DNA of 59,044 bases from Actinomycetales bacterium JB111 (GTDB taxonomy: Bacteria; Actinomycetota; Actinomycetes; Actinomycetales; Actinomycetaceae). Position numbers and translations under genes: made by a program. Under the pieces are notes generated by a model that worked only from the letters and a program-made list of their open reading frames with translations, had not been told where the DNA came from and searched no databases. This document shows positions 33,793 to 41,944 of this stretch, piece by piece. Numbering within the stretch: position 1 is the first letter of the stretch; every line of letters starts with the position of its first letter. The stretch lies in assembly GCA_900163555.1 (NCBI GenBank), contig FUHX01000026.1:1-59044 (forward strand), given 5' to 3'.

Positions 33793-34067
33793 GCGCCCGG
33801 GTTCCGGGCCAGCAGGCCGGTGATGAACTCCGGCTCCTGGTAGCTCAGGCAGTCCAGCGCCACCGCGTCGTAGCGGATGGCTGTCCCGCGCTTGGGCGAC
33901 CAGATCTCGAGCCGGACCCCGTTGCGGGTCTCCACCTTGCGGACGACGACGTCGGCGAACTCGTTCGCGATGACGATCGGGCCCTCGTTCCCGCCGTCGT
34001 GCGGGTACTGCAGGACCTCGCCCGTCTCCGGGTTCTCGGCGCTCGGTGCGCCGGTGTTCTCGCTCAT
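33789..34067 (-). CDS. Small conserved protein of ring-hydroxylating dioxygenase operons
   Basis: This 92-residue acidic protein (PIVIANEFADVVVRKVETRN, LEIWSPKRGTAIRYDA, LSYQEPEFITGLL) matches short proteins that sit between dioxygenase subunits and the dehydrogenase in actinobacterial aromatic operons, where they are often mislabelled dihydrodiol dehydrogenase. It is far too short for an SDR and has no Rossmann motif. Function is unknown. It lies 13 bases after the beta subunit and overlaps the SDR. Confidence 0.75.
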   Translation of the reverse strand: MSENTGAPSAENPETGEVLQYPHDGGNEGPIVIANEFADVVVRKVETRNGVRLEIWSPKRGTAIRYDAVALDCLSYQEPEFITGLLARNPGA

Positions 34068-34080
34068 GTCTCTCCTCCCC

Positions 34081-34605
34081 TCAGATGAAGATCGAGAGGT
34101 TGTGTGCGTTGATCACCGACTGGTCGATGACGGCCCAGCGGCGGGCGATCTCGAAGCTGTCCCCGGTCCGCCGGACGGTGTCCGTGCGGGCGACCGAGTA
34201 CAGGTTCGGGTCCGGGCTGTCGCCGCGGCTGCGGTAGATGAGGCAGTTGGACTTCACGACGTACTCGCCGTCCGCCTCGCCGGCGTCGACGACGATCCCA
34301 GTGATGTAGTGGCGGGTCCGCGACGGCGGCTGCTCGGCCCAGGCGAAGTCCGTCTCGAGCCGCTCGACCCGGATCGTGAGGGTCTGCTTGTCGTCGTCGA
34401 AGATCCTCGCCGTCGGCGAGACCTCCCACTCCGCGAGGCCCTCGCGGGTCACGCGCAGCGGGACCTCGTAGCGGATGTCGTCGGCCAGGTACTCCAGCCA
34501 GTCCCGGAAGCGCCGCTCGTCGAGGGCGAGCGCCTCCCGGTTGAGGAAGTCCTGGATCGCGAAGTGGACGTCTGCCCCGACGGCCTGGGTGACCGGCGCG
34601 CTCAC
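34081..34605 (-). CDS. Aromatic-ring-hydroxylating dioxygenase, beta subunit
   Basis: This 174-residue protein has the NTF2-like/scytalone-dehydratase-type cone fold of dioxygenase beta subunits, with HFAIQDFLNREALALDERRF, WLEYLADDIRYEVPLRVTRE and the C-terminal TDTVRRTGDSFEIARRWAVI. It supports the alpha3beta3 hexamer structurally. GTG 34605 overlaps the alpha-subunit stop by four bases. Its length matches the family. Confidence 0.95.
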   Translation of the reverse strand: MSAPVTQAVGADVHFAIQDFLNREALALDERRFRDWLEYLADDIRYEVPLRVTREGLAEWEVSPTARIFDDDKQTLTIRVERLETDFAWAEQPPSRTRHYITGIVVDAGEADGEYVVKSNCLIYRSRGDSPDPNLYSVARTDTVRRTGDSFEIARRWAVIDQSVINAHNLSIFI

Positions 34606-35933
34606 TTCGACCACGCCTTCCCGGTGAGGTAGTCCGACCAGCGGCTCCACAGGTTCCGGAAGTTCGTGTCGTTCACGTAGGGCGTAACGACGTGCCCCGG
34701 CCCCGCGAACTCCGGGTCCGGCTCGGACTCCATCCCCATGATGTACGGGAACTGGACGCCCCGGTCGCGCACGATCGACGACTTCGCGGAGCGGGTGACC
34801 CGCGCCCAGTTCTCGAGGTCGTCCTGCTCGAACGTGCCGGCCTGCGCGAACGCGAGCGTGTAGCAGCGGTAGGCCTCGTCCTTGTACTCCTGGGGCGCGT
34901 CCTTGGGGACGAGGCACCACGAGTACATCTCCGTCTTGCCCGGGCCGATCGGGTGGTAGAGCCGCATGGTCGTGAACCGGACCCCGGCCTCGCCGGGGAC
35001 CAGGCTGAACGGCTGCATGAGGAAGGAGAGGTTCGGGAAGACCGTCCCGACGCCGGTGCGGACCTGGGAGAAGACCTCGATCTGCTCGTCGGTCCACGCC
35101 TCCTTCATGCTCGCGACGACCTCGTCCGGGAAGCCGGCGAACGGTGGGAAGTTCGGCGAGTGGCCGAGCCCGATGCCGTGCCCCTTGCCCGGGATGCTGG
35201 CCGCCCAGCCCTGGGAGTGCGTCGACCCCGAGGACGGGAAGTAGCCCAGGTTGAAGCCGAACTGGTGGGCGACGGGCGTGTGGTACCCGTCCCCCGCGAA
35301 GTTCTCCGCGGCGATCTTCCAGTCCGTCTCGGTGATCCAGTGGTCCGGCGGACCGTGGACCTCGCTCCCGGCGTTCCCCTGCTTGAGGAAGAAGTCCAGG
35401 TAGAACGTGAAGTCGCCGAGGTAGTCGGTGAGCGGCTCGGCGTCGGGGTCCAGCGTCCCGAAGACGAGGCCGGCGTAGGTCTCCGTGCGCACCGGGAGCA
35501 GGCCCCAGTCCTTGCGCTTGAGCCGGCCCTCGTACCCCTCCTTCATGTAGGGGACGCCGATGAGCTCCCCGGAGTTCTTGTAGACCCAGCCGTGGTACGA
35601 GCACCGGAAGTGGGACGCGTTGCCCATCTCCGACTTGCACATCATGTTGCCGCGGTGGCGGCACATGTTGAAGCTCGCGTGGATCTCGCCCTTCTCGTCC
35701 CGCGCCACGATGATGTTGTTGTTCCCGATGTACCGGGTGACGTAGTCACCGTTCTTCGGGATTTCCGTCTCGTGGGCGAGGAAGCACCAGGCCTTGAGGA
35801 AGACTCGGTCCTGCTCGAGGTCGAAGATCCGCTGGTCGTTGTAGACGTAGGCGGGCAGTCGCCCCTCGGGGACGCCCTCGCCGATCTTCTCGAGGACCTC
35901 CTCGATCCCCGCGCCGACAGGTTCTGCGGTCAC
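34602..35933 (-). CDS. Aromatic-ring-hydroxylating dioxygenase, alpha (Rieske) subunit
   Basis: This 443-residue catalytic subunit has the Rieske [2Fe-2S] ligands Cys91-x-His93 and Cys111-x2-His114 (CRHRGN, CSYHGW), bridging Asp215, and mononuclear iron ligands His218 and His223 (GDGYHTPVAH) with Asp372 in FEQDDLENW. All active residues are present. The sequence looks closest to polycyclic-aromatic dioxygenases of actinobacteria (PhdA/NidA-like, from memory). It should add O2 to an aromatic ring to give a cis-dihydrodiol. GTG 35933 follows an AGGTG. The ferredoxin and reductase it needs are in the separate operon at 24808-26206. Confidence 0.95.
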   Translation of the reverse strand: MTAEPVGAGIEEVLEKIGEGVPEGRLPAYVYNDQRIFDLEQDRVFLKAWCFLAHETEIPKNGDYVTRYIGNNNIIVARDEKGEIHASFNMCRHRGNMMCKSEMGNASHFRCSYHGWVYKNSGELIGVPYMKEGYEGRLKRKDWGLLPVRTETYAGLVFGTLDPDAEPLTDYLGDFTFYLDFFLKQGNAGSEVHGPPDHWITETDWKIAAENFAGDGYHTPVAHQFGFNLGYFPSSGSTHSQGWAASIPGKGHGIGLGHSPNFPPFAGFPDEVVASMKEAWTDEQIEVFSQVRTGVGTVFPNLSFLMQPFSLVPGEAGVRFTTMRLYHPIGPGKTEMYSWCLVPKDAPQEYKDEAYRCYTLAFAQAGTFEQDDLENWARVTRSAKSSIVRDRGVQFPYIMGMESEPDPEFAGPGHVVTPYVNDTNFRNLWSRWSDYLTGKAWSK

Positions 35934-35941
35934 GTCGTCAC

Positions 35942-36982
35942 CTACTTGGAGGGCTGGTTCGTCAGCGGGACACCGAGCTTCTCCTCGATCTCCTTGCCGA
36001 TCTGGAGGTAGCGCTTGACGTGCTCCTCGGTGGTACGCACGTGCTCTTCGGGGACGAAGTCGTCCGTGTAGGGCACGCGGCTCTCGCCGACGTTCATGTA
36101 GCCGGCGCCGTTGACGCGGATCTTCTCCAGCTGGATGTTGTACTTCGCGAACTCGAAGAAGTCCTGGCCGACGATGAAGGGCTCGTGCGCCCAGCGCAGA
36201 CGCTCGGTGAGCCAGCGGGCGTCCTCGGTGCGGCCCTGCTGGAGGGCGTCGCGCAGGGCGAGGACGGGGCCGGGGCCCATGGCCGTCGTCGAGGACCAGG
36301 CCATGCCGACGAGCTCCTCGCCGTACATCTCCCAGGCCGGGAACCAGTCGGTCTCGATCGGCATGAGCGGGAAGTGCGTGCCGGTGTGCGCCATGTCGTT
36401 GTGGTACCGGAATCCCACCGACGCGCCGCCGGCGTACTTCACGGCGACGACCTGCGGGAGGTCGACGAGCGTCTTGTACACGGAGCGGGGGATGATCCCG
36501 CCGAAGGCGGCGGTGTTGTCGTAGACGACGACCGCGAGCTCGGGGACCGCCTCGGTGACGTCCCGGTAGAACTTCTCCATGACCGGGGCGACCATGTTGC
36601 CCCACATCGGGCGGCCCAGCAGGGTGCCCGTGGCGCCGAGGTCGGCGAGGTACTTCATGCGCGAGATGGTGTCGCGGGTGCTCAGCGTGGTGGCGCCGAC
36701 GAAGATCGGCACGTTGTCGTTCTCCGCCTTGGCGGTCTCGACGACGGCCTGCGCGAAGGTCTTCCACTCGTCGAGGGTCAGGGTGGCCATCTCGCCGAGG
36801 GTGCCGTTCGTGGCGATGGCGTCGACGCCGTCGCGGATGAGGTTGGCGATCATCCGCTGGGTCTCGTCGACGTCGATCGTGTCGACGGCGTCGACGGCGG
36901 AGGCGCCCGGCAAAGAAGGGGTGGGCGGGTAGGCCATGACGCCCTTGAGGTCGGCGCCGGTCACCTTGGGAAGCTTGCTCAC
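35942..36982 (-). CDS. Hydratase-aldolase of the DapA superfamily (NahE/PhdJ-like)
   Basis: This 346-residue protein has the dihydrodipicolinate-synthase fold with the TNGTLGE motif at 58-64, Tyr154 in VVYDN and Schiff-base Lys182 in VAVKYAGG. The long C-terminus (FIVGQDFFEFAKYNIQLEKI) and the sequence around AFGGIIPRSVYK resemble trans-o-hydroxybenzylidenepyruvate / carboxybenzalpyruvate hydratase-aldolases. These cut a 2-oxobut-3-enoate side chain to pyruvate and an aryl aldehyde, which the dehydrogenase at 40338-41816 could oxidise. GTG 36982 has AAGGAG five bases away. Confidence 0.9.
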   Translation of the reverse strand: MSKLPKVTGADLKGVMAYPPTPSLPGASAVDAVDTIDVDETQRMIANLIRDGVDAIATNGTLGEMATLTLDEWKTFAQAVVETAKAENDNVPIFVGATTLSTRDTISRMKYLADLGATGTLLGRPMWGNMVAPVMEKFYRDVTEAVPELAVVVYDNTAAFGGIIPRSVYKTLVDLPQVVAVKYAGGASVGFRYHNDMAHTGTHFPLMPIETDWFPAWEMYGEELVGMAWSSTTAMGPGPVLALRDALQQGRTEDARWLTERLRWAHEPFIVGQDFFEFAKYNIQLEKIRVNGAGYMNVGESRVPYTDDFVPEEHVRTTEEHVKRYLQIGKEIEEKLGVPLTNQPSK

Positions 36983-37056
36983 GTGTACTCCTTGGTCGTG
37001 CGCGGAAGCGCGCGGATGTGTTGCGGGTGTCGTGCTTGTGCGAAGAGGGAACGGGT

Positions 37057-37905
37057 CTAGAGGCGGGCGGCGGCCACGGCCGTGCCGGTCAGCCACTCGG
37101 GCACCGGCTCGTACACGAGGACGTCGAACGGGGCGCCGTCCACGGCGCCGGCCGCGACGATCCAGGTGCGGATCTCGTGCGCGCCGTTGCCGGCGGCGTC
37201 GATGTCCTCGGGCGAGTAGGAGGTGAGGCGCTCGGGCTCGCCGCTCTCCATGCGGGCGATGAAGTCCTGGTCGAACTCGACGTTGACCTGGCCGGACTCG
37301 GGCAGGCCCACCCAGTGCGAGAGCCCGCCGGTGCCGACGACGACGACCCGCTGCACCTCGCTCTGCGACTCGACCGCGTCCTTGATCATCCGGCCGAAGT
37401 GGTAGCTGCGGCGCGCGGTCGGCCAGGGCGGGTTGACGCCGTTGACGATGATCGGGACGAGCGGGTACTTCGACTCGGGGTCGATGAGCTTGAACGGGAC
37501 GCAGAAGTTCTCGTCGAAGGCGAGGCCGCCCTCCACGAGCGCGGGGTCGAAGTCCGCCGTCAGCGCGTGCTCGTAGATGTGCCGGCCGAGACGCCCGTTG
37601 CCGGGGTAGTCGTGCTGCTCGACCTTGAGGAACTCGCCCATCTCCTTGGTCACCGGGCCGAGGTAGCTGTCGGCGGTGGCGATCGCGAAGGCCGGCAGGT
37701 TGCCGAAGCTGAAGTTGGTGAAGTGCTCGACCGACACCGCCACGATGGCGTCCGGATTCAGCTCGTCGATACGCCGGCGGATCTCGTCGTAGGCGGCGTA
37801 GACCTTCTCGGCCTTCGTCTGGTCCGGACGCTCCGGCCAGCCGGTGATGCCGGGCGAGTGCGAGGCCGTGAACGCCCCGACGATGCGGCCGTTGTTCGCA
37901 GTCAT
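37057..37905 (-). CDS. Class III extradiol ring-cleavage dioxygenase, LigB-type catalytic subunit
   Basis: This 282-residue enzyme is LigB-like: His16 in ASHSPG and His61 in VEHFTNF would bind the non-heme iron with a late Glu, and His in GGLSHW is the expected acid/base residue. It should open the diol ring next to a hydroxyl group, giving a 2-oxo ring-fission product. The small LigA-like subunit precedes it with a four-base overlap (ATGA at 37902-37905). Class III extradiol enzymes are unlike the NahC/BphC type found in most naphthalene/biphenyl operons. Confidence 0.92.
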   Translation of the reverse strand: MTANNGRIVGAFTASHSPGITGWPERPDQTKAEKVYAAYDEIRRRIDELNPDAIVAVSVEHFTNFSFGNLPAFAIATADSYLGPVTKEMGEFLKVEQHDYPGNGRLGRHIYEHALTADFDPALVEGGLAFDENFCVPFKLIDPESKYPLVPIIVNGVNPPWPTARRSYHFGRMIKDAVESQSEVQRVVVVGTGGLSHWVGLPESGQVNVEFDQDFIARMESGEPERLTSYSPEDIDAAGNGAHEIRTWIVAAGAVDGAPFDVLVYEPVPEWLTGTAVAAARL

Positions 37906-38159
37906 GACAGCTCCTTCTCGCCACGGATCTGGGCGTAGTAGTCGGCACGGTCCACCTGGAGCTGGATCGCGCAGAAGTAGATGAGATACGGGTTGTAGCC
38001 GAGCTCGTGCAGCGCCTTGAAGTCGAGCTCCTTCAGCGCCCGGCGGTCCTCGCCGGTGACGCCGTACTCGTCCAGCACCTCGTCCGGCGCGGCCTGGAAC
38101 CGCTCGTTGACCGCGGGGACATTGCGGATGTCCCACAGGAGCTTGTGCATGTTGTACAT
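37902..38159 (-). CDS. Extradiol dioxygenase, LigA-type small subunit
   Basis: This 85-residue helical protein (MYNMHKLLWDIRNVPAVNER, LDEYGVTGEDRRALKELDF, HELGYNPYLIYFCAIQL) matches LigA, the alpha subunit of protocatechuate 4,5-dioxygenase. It forms part of the active-site cover of LigB. ATG 38159 has AGGAAGG at eight bases; GTG 38168 is three codons upstream in the same frame and less well placed. It is the first gene of the long operon 38159-31295 and reads from promoter 38261-38307. Confidence 0.9.
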   Translation of the reverse strand: MYNMHKLLWDIRNVPAVNERFQAAPDEVLDEYGVTGEDRRALKELDFKALHELGYNPYLIYFCAIQLQVDRADYYAQIRGEKELS

Positions 38160-38260
38160 CCCGCTCACCTTCCTCGTTCGCCCTCGAACTCGTCGGCCGA
38201 GCTCTCGGTTCTCGCGCGGCCTGCGGCGGCGGCGATCCGGTCTCCTGCTCGGTGTTCTCG

Positions 38261-38307
38261 ACAGTAGGTCGGGTGCGACGGCCGCCACAGTCACCCCTTT
38301 GGGTGCA
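38261..38307 (-). promoter_or_regulatory. Island promoter d: 18-bp motif and TACTGT -10
   Basis: Minus-strand TGCACCCAAAGGGGTGAC (38307-38290) precedes TACTGT (38266-38261) by 23 bases. It heads the eight-gene operon ligA, ligB, aldolase, dioxygenase alpha and beta, small protein, SDR and ThDP enzyme. Confidence 0.7.
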
Positions 38308-38397
38308 TTCCGGTCCGCGTGGGGCGGGTGGTGGGTCCAGGTCTCCCGTTCGGCCGGCTCGATGGGCAGGCTTGACGGGCCGGCTCGGTCGGCCCGT

Positions 38398-39798
38398 TCA
38401 GTCGGCGGAGGTGGGGCCGGCGGCGATCCGGCGGTCCCTGCCCACGACGAGCCCCACCAGGAGCTGGGCCGCGGCCATCGCGCCGATGAGCCAGAGCACC
38501 TGCGGGCCGGGCGCCGTGAGGTCGCGCAGGGCGCTCGCCGCCAGGAGCGTGAGCACGACCCCCGAGTACGCGACCGACTGGGCCATCGCCGAGAGCCGGC
38601 CCGCAGCCACGGACCCGCCGGTGCGCAGGCTGATGAGGCTGAGCGAGAGCACCATCGAGCCCCCGCAGGACGTCCCGAGCAGGGCCACCCACAGCAGCTC
38701 CGCCCCGGGAAGGACCACGAGCCCGACGAGCGGCAGCGGGACGAGGACGGGCAGCAGGACTGCGACGAACCGCTGGTCGCCGCCCACCTGCATGAGCCTC
38801 GGCGTCCCGAAGGTCGCCACGAGGCTGAACATCATGAGCCAGAAGATCTGCCAGCCCGCCTGGGTCTCGGAGAACCCGAGGTCGACGGAGACGCTGGGCA
38901 CCCACGTGATCGTCAGGTAGAAGACGCAGGCCTGCAGCAGGAAGTACGTCGCGACCTGCCACCCGACGGCGGAGCGCCACGGGGAGGGCGCGTCACCCGG
39001 GTGGTGCGTGGCCACGTCGTCGGCGGGTCCTCCCGCGGGCTCGTCGTCGGGCGCCCGGCCGGCCGTCGCGACTGCAGGGTCCGGCCCGCCACGGCGCCTC
39101 TCCCCCCGGATCCTCGGGAGCCAGACGACGAGCGCCACGATCGCCGGGGCGACCCACACCCCGAGCGCGACCTGCCAGGAGCCCGTCCGCTCGTGCAGCG
39201 GGACGACGAGCCCGGCGGCGAGCGCCGCGACGACCGTCTGGACCGCCATGTACGCGCCGGTGACGCCCGGCGCGTGATCGGGGAAGAACCGTTTGGTGAG
39301 GACCGGGACGAGCACGTTGCCGACGGCGATGCCAGCGGCCAGCACGGCCGTGCCGGCGAGGAGCAGCACCGCGGAGCTGCTGGACGTTCGGAGCAACGAC
39401 CCGGCGACGATGACCGCCAGGCCGAGGACGACCGTGCGCTCGACCCCGAGCCGGGTGGAGATCGCGTGGACGAACGGGGAGACCACGGCGAAGCCGAGCA
39501 CCGGCAGCGCGGTGAGCACGCCGAGCGCCTCGGGCCCCGCCCCGGTCTCGGCCTCGAGGGTGGAGAGCAGCGGGCCGACGGGCGTGACGAGCGCCCGCAG
39601 CGTCGACGCCGCGAGCAGGATCCCGACGAGCGCGGAGACCAGGTGCGACCGGGGCTTCCCGGGCCGGGTTCTCCGGGGCCGGGACTTCCCGGACCGGGTC
39701 TGCCTCGGTGGGGTCTTCCCGGCGCCCGTGCCGGGCGCGTGCAGTGGCGACCGGACGGCCGGCGGGCGTGCGCCGTCGTCGGGGGCCGCGGGTGTCAC
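38398..39798 (-). CDS. MFS transporter (CynX/NimT-like)
   Basis: This 466-residue transporter has about 12 transmembrane helices, a Pro/Arg/Lys-rich cytoplasmic start, and a central acidic loop (GRAPDDEPAGGPADDVATHH). Segments such as LRALVTPVGPLLSTLEAE, GNVLVPVLTKRFFPDHAPG and GAYMAVQTVVAALAAGLV are typical of the CynX/NimT branch, which moves small organic anions. GTG 39798 overlaps the universal stress protein stop by four bases. Its place in the island suggests uptake or efflux of a pathway acid. Confidence 0.88.
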   Translation of the reverse strand: MTPAAPDDGARPPAVRSPLHAPGTGAGKTPPRQTRSGKSRPRRTRPGKPRSHLVSALVGILLAASTLRALVTPVGPLLSTLEAETGAGPEALGVLTALPVLGFAVVSPFVHAISTRLGVERTVVLGLAVIVAGSLLRTSSSSAVLLLAGTAVLAAGIAVGNVLVPVLTKRFFPDHAPGVTGAYMAVQTVVAALAAGLVVPLHERTGSWQVALGVWVAPAIVALVVWLPRIRGERRRGGPDPAVATAGRAPDDEPAGGPADDVATHHPGDAPSPWRSAVGWQVATYFLLQACVFYLTITWVPSVSVDLGFSETQAGWQIFWLMMFSLVATFGTPRLMQVGGDQRFVAVLLPVLVPLPLVGLVVLPGAELLWVALLGTSCGGSMVLSLSLISLRTGGSVAAGRLSAMAQSVAYSGVVLTLLAASALRDLTAPGPQVLWLIGAMAAAQLLVGLVVGRDRRIAAGPTSAD

Positions 39799-40247
39799 TC
39801 CTCGGGGTCGTCCGCGTGGACGCTGAGCACGGCGCAGGGCGCGGACATGAGGATCTTCTGCGCGTTGGAGCCCATGAGGAGCTTGCCGACCAGCGAGCGC
39901 CGGCGCAGGCCGATGACCACCAGCTGCGCACCGGTCTCCGTGGCCACGGCGACGACGTCCTCGCCGGGGTCGTCGCCCCGCTTCTCGAGCGCGGGGTCGG
40001 ATCCCCGGGCGCTGCGCGTGGTCGAGTACCTGAGCGCCTCGTGCTCGATACCGACGTCGTCGAGGTGGGCCTCGATGACGGCGAGCTCCTCCGCCAGGGC
40101 GGCGTCCTGGTCCTGCGTGAACTGGCTGTCGGCCGAGTCCGAGTGGACGACGACGAGCTTGACGCCCCGTAGCTCGGCCTCGCGCGCCGCGCGCCGGAGC
40201 GCTGCGCGCCCCACATCGGTCGGGGTGTATCCGACGACGACTGTCAT
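39795..40247 (-). CDS. Universal stress protein (UspA family)
   Basis: This 150-residue protein is a single Usp domain with an N-terminal VVVGYTPTDVGRAALRRAA and the ATP-binding GLRRRSLVGKLLMGSNAQKI near 113-132. It probably forms a nucleotide-binding dimer. ATG 40247 lies 90 bases after the aldehyde dehydrogenase stop with a hairpin in between (40301-40320). It is coupled to the MFS gene by a four-base overlap. Usp genes often join catabolic clusters without known role. Confidence 0.92.
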   Translation of the reverse strand: MTVVVGYTPTDVGRAALRRAAREAELRGVKLVVVHSDSADSQFTQDQDAALAEELAVIEAHLDDVGIEHEALRYSTTRSARGSDPALEKRGDDPGEDVVAVATETGAQLVVIGLRRRSLVGKLLMGSNAQKILMSAPCAVLSVHADDPEE

Positions 40248-40300
40248 GGTGGCTCCTTCGCCCGGCGTCGTCGGGCGGCATGCCCGCGACGCTGCTTCTC

Positions 40301-40320
40301 CCGGCCCGGTGCCGGGCCGG
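40301..40320 (-). terminator. Hairpin between aldehyde dehydrogenase and Usp genes
   Basis: Perfect 9-bp arms (ccggcccgg / ccgggccgg) with a two-base centre lie 17 bases after the aldehyde dehydrogenase stop. It could reduce read-through into usp and the MFS gene. Confidence 0.6.
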
Positions 40321-40337
40321 TATGGATCAGTAGGTGA

Positions 40338-41816
40338 TCAGTACGGGAACTGACGGCGTCCCCGGTTGACGGAGATCCACTTCATCTCGGTGAACTCGTC
40401 CAGGCTCCACTGGCCGTTGAGCCGGCCGAACCCGGACTGCTTCGAGCCGCCGAAGGCGATGATCGGCTCGTCGTGGATCGACGCGTCGTTGATGTGGATC
40501 ATCCCGGTCTCGACACGGCGGGCGATGCGCATGCCGCGCTCGATGTCGGCGGTGTGGACGGCGCCCGACAGGCCGAAGTCGGAGTCGTTCGCGAGCCGGA
40601 CGGCGTCGTCGTCGGTCTCGAACTCCTCGAGGATCACGACCGGGCCGAACATCTCCACGCGGAAGACCTCGGAGTCCGTGGCGACGTCCGTGAGGACGGT
40701 CGGGTGGACGAGGTTGCCGTCGACCTCGCCCTTGACGAGCGGGCGTGCCCCGCCGTCGAGCGCCCGGCTGACGAGCCCCTCGAGGTTCGCCGCCTGCCGA
40801 CCGTTGATGACGGGGCCGATGATCGTGTCCTCGGCCGCCGGGTCGCCCACCTTCAGCGACTCGACCTTGGCGACGTACCGCTTCTCGAACTCCTCGCGCA
40901 CGCCCTTCTGGACGAAGACGCGGTTGGCAGACATGCAGATCTGTCCCTGGTGGGTGAACCGGGAGAACACGGCGGCGTCGACGGCGAGCTCGAGGTCGGC
41001 GTCGTCGAGGACGATGAACGCGTTGTTCCCGCCAAGCTCGAGGAGCACCTTCTTCAGGTGCCGCCCGGCCACCTCGGCCACGTGCGCGCCGACGCCGTTG
41101 GAGCCCGTGAAGACGATGGCCCGCGGCACGGGGTGCTCGACGAAGCCGTCGCCGATGGTGGCGATGTCAGTGAGGACGACGTTGAGCACGCCGGCGGGCA
41201 GCCCGGCGGCCTCGAAGATGCGGGCGAGCAGCGTGCCGCCGGTGACGGTCGTGTCCTCGTGCGGCTTGAGAACGACCGCGTTGCCGGCCCCGAGCGCGGT
41301 GGCGACGGGCTTCATCGACAGGAAGAACGGGAAGTTGAACGGGCTGACGACGCCGACCACCCCAAGGGGCTCGCGGAACAGGTAGTTCTCACGGTCGGGG
41401 ATCGGCGAGGGCATGATCTTGCCCTCCATCCGCAGCGGGAAGGTGGCCGCCTCCTTGAGGATGTCGACGACGAGGCCGATCTCGAAGTTCGCCTTCAGCG
41501 CGGTCCCGCCGACCTCGGCGCGGATCATCTCGACGATCTCGGACCGGTGCTCCTGCACGTAGGCGACGGCGTTCTCGAAGACCTCGCGCCGGGCGTACGC
41601 GTTCCTCTCGCGCCACCCGTGCCGGGCGGTGTCGGCCGCCCGGTAGGCGGCGTCGAGGTCCTCGAGGGAGGCGGCGCGATAGGTCGCCAGGGTGGCGCCG
41701 GTGTAGGGGTCAGTGTTCGTGAGGGTGGCCTCGGCGGTGCCGTCCCGCCACTCCCCGCCGATGTACTGCGCGCTGAGCGCCTCGATGGTCAGGTTCGGTG
41801 CGGTCGTCGTCGACAC
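40338..41816 (-). CDS. Aldehyde dehydrogenase (aromatic-aldehyde type)
   Basis: This 492-residue NAD(P)-dependent enzyme has Asn161 in SPFNFPF, general base Glu260 in LLELGGNN and nucleophile Cys294 in QGQICMSANR, all intact. It resembles benzaldehyde, vanillin and 2-carboxybenzaldehyde (PhdK-type) dehydrogenases. Its likely task is to oxidise the aryl aldehyde released by the hydratase-aldolase. ATG 41816 is about 56 bases downstream of the -10 of promoter 41872-41917. Confidence 0.93.
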   Translation of the reverse strand: MSTTTAPNLTIEALSAQYIGGEWRDGTAEATLTNTDPYTGATLATYRAASLEDLDAAYRAADTARHGWRERNAYARREVFENAVAYVQEHRSEIVEMIRAEVGGTALKANFEIGLVVDILKEAATFPLRMEGKIMPSPIPDRENYLFREPLGVVGVVSPFNFPFFLSMKPVATALGAGNAVVLKPHEDTTVTGGTLLARIFEAAGLPAGVLNVVLTDIATIGDGFVEHPVPRAIVFTGSNGVGAHVAEVAGRHLKKVLLELGGNNAFIVLDDADLELAVDAAVFSRFTHQGQICMSANRVFVQKGVREEFEKRYVAKVESLKVGDPAAEDTIIGPVINGRQAANLEGLVSRALDGGARPLVKGEVDGNLVHPTVLTDVATDSEVFRVEMFGPVVILEEFETDDDAVRLANDSDFGLSGAVHTADIERGMRIARRVETGMIHINDASIHDEPIIAFGGSKQSGFGRLNGQWSLDEFTEMKWISVNRGRRQFPY

Positions 41817-41871
41817 GTCTGGCTCCTTTGCCGTCCTTGGGTCGCCCGAGGCGACACTGTCCTCCCTCGCG

Positions 41872-41917
41872 ACGTTATCCCCCGGGCCGCGCCCCGCCCA
41901 TCACCCGTTCGGGTACC
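41872..41917 (-). promoter_or_regulatory. Island promoter b: 18-bp motif and TAACGT -10
   Basis: Minus-strand GGTACCCGAACGGGTGAT (41917-41900) precedes TAACGT (41877-41872) by 22 bases, upstream of the aldehyde dehydrogenase gene. It is the copy closest to consensus. Confidence 0.72.
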
Positions 41918-41944
41918 ACCCGGTCAGTGGCAGCCGTCCGGCGA

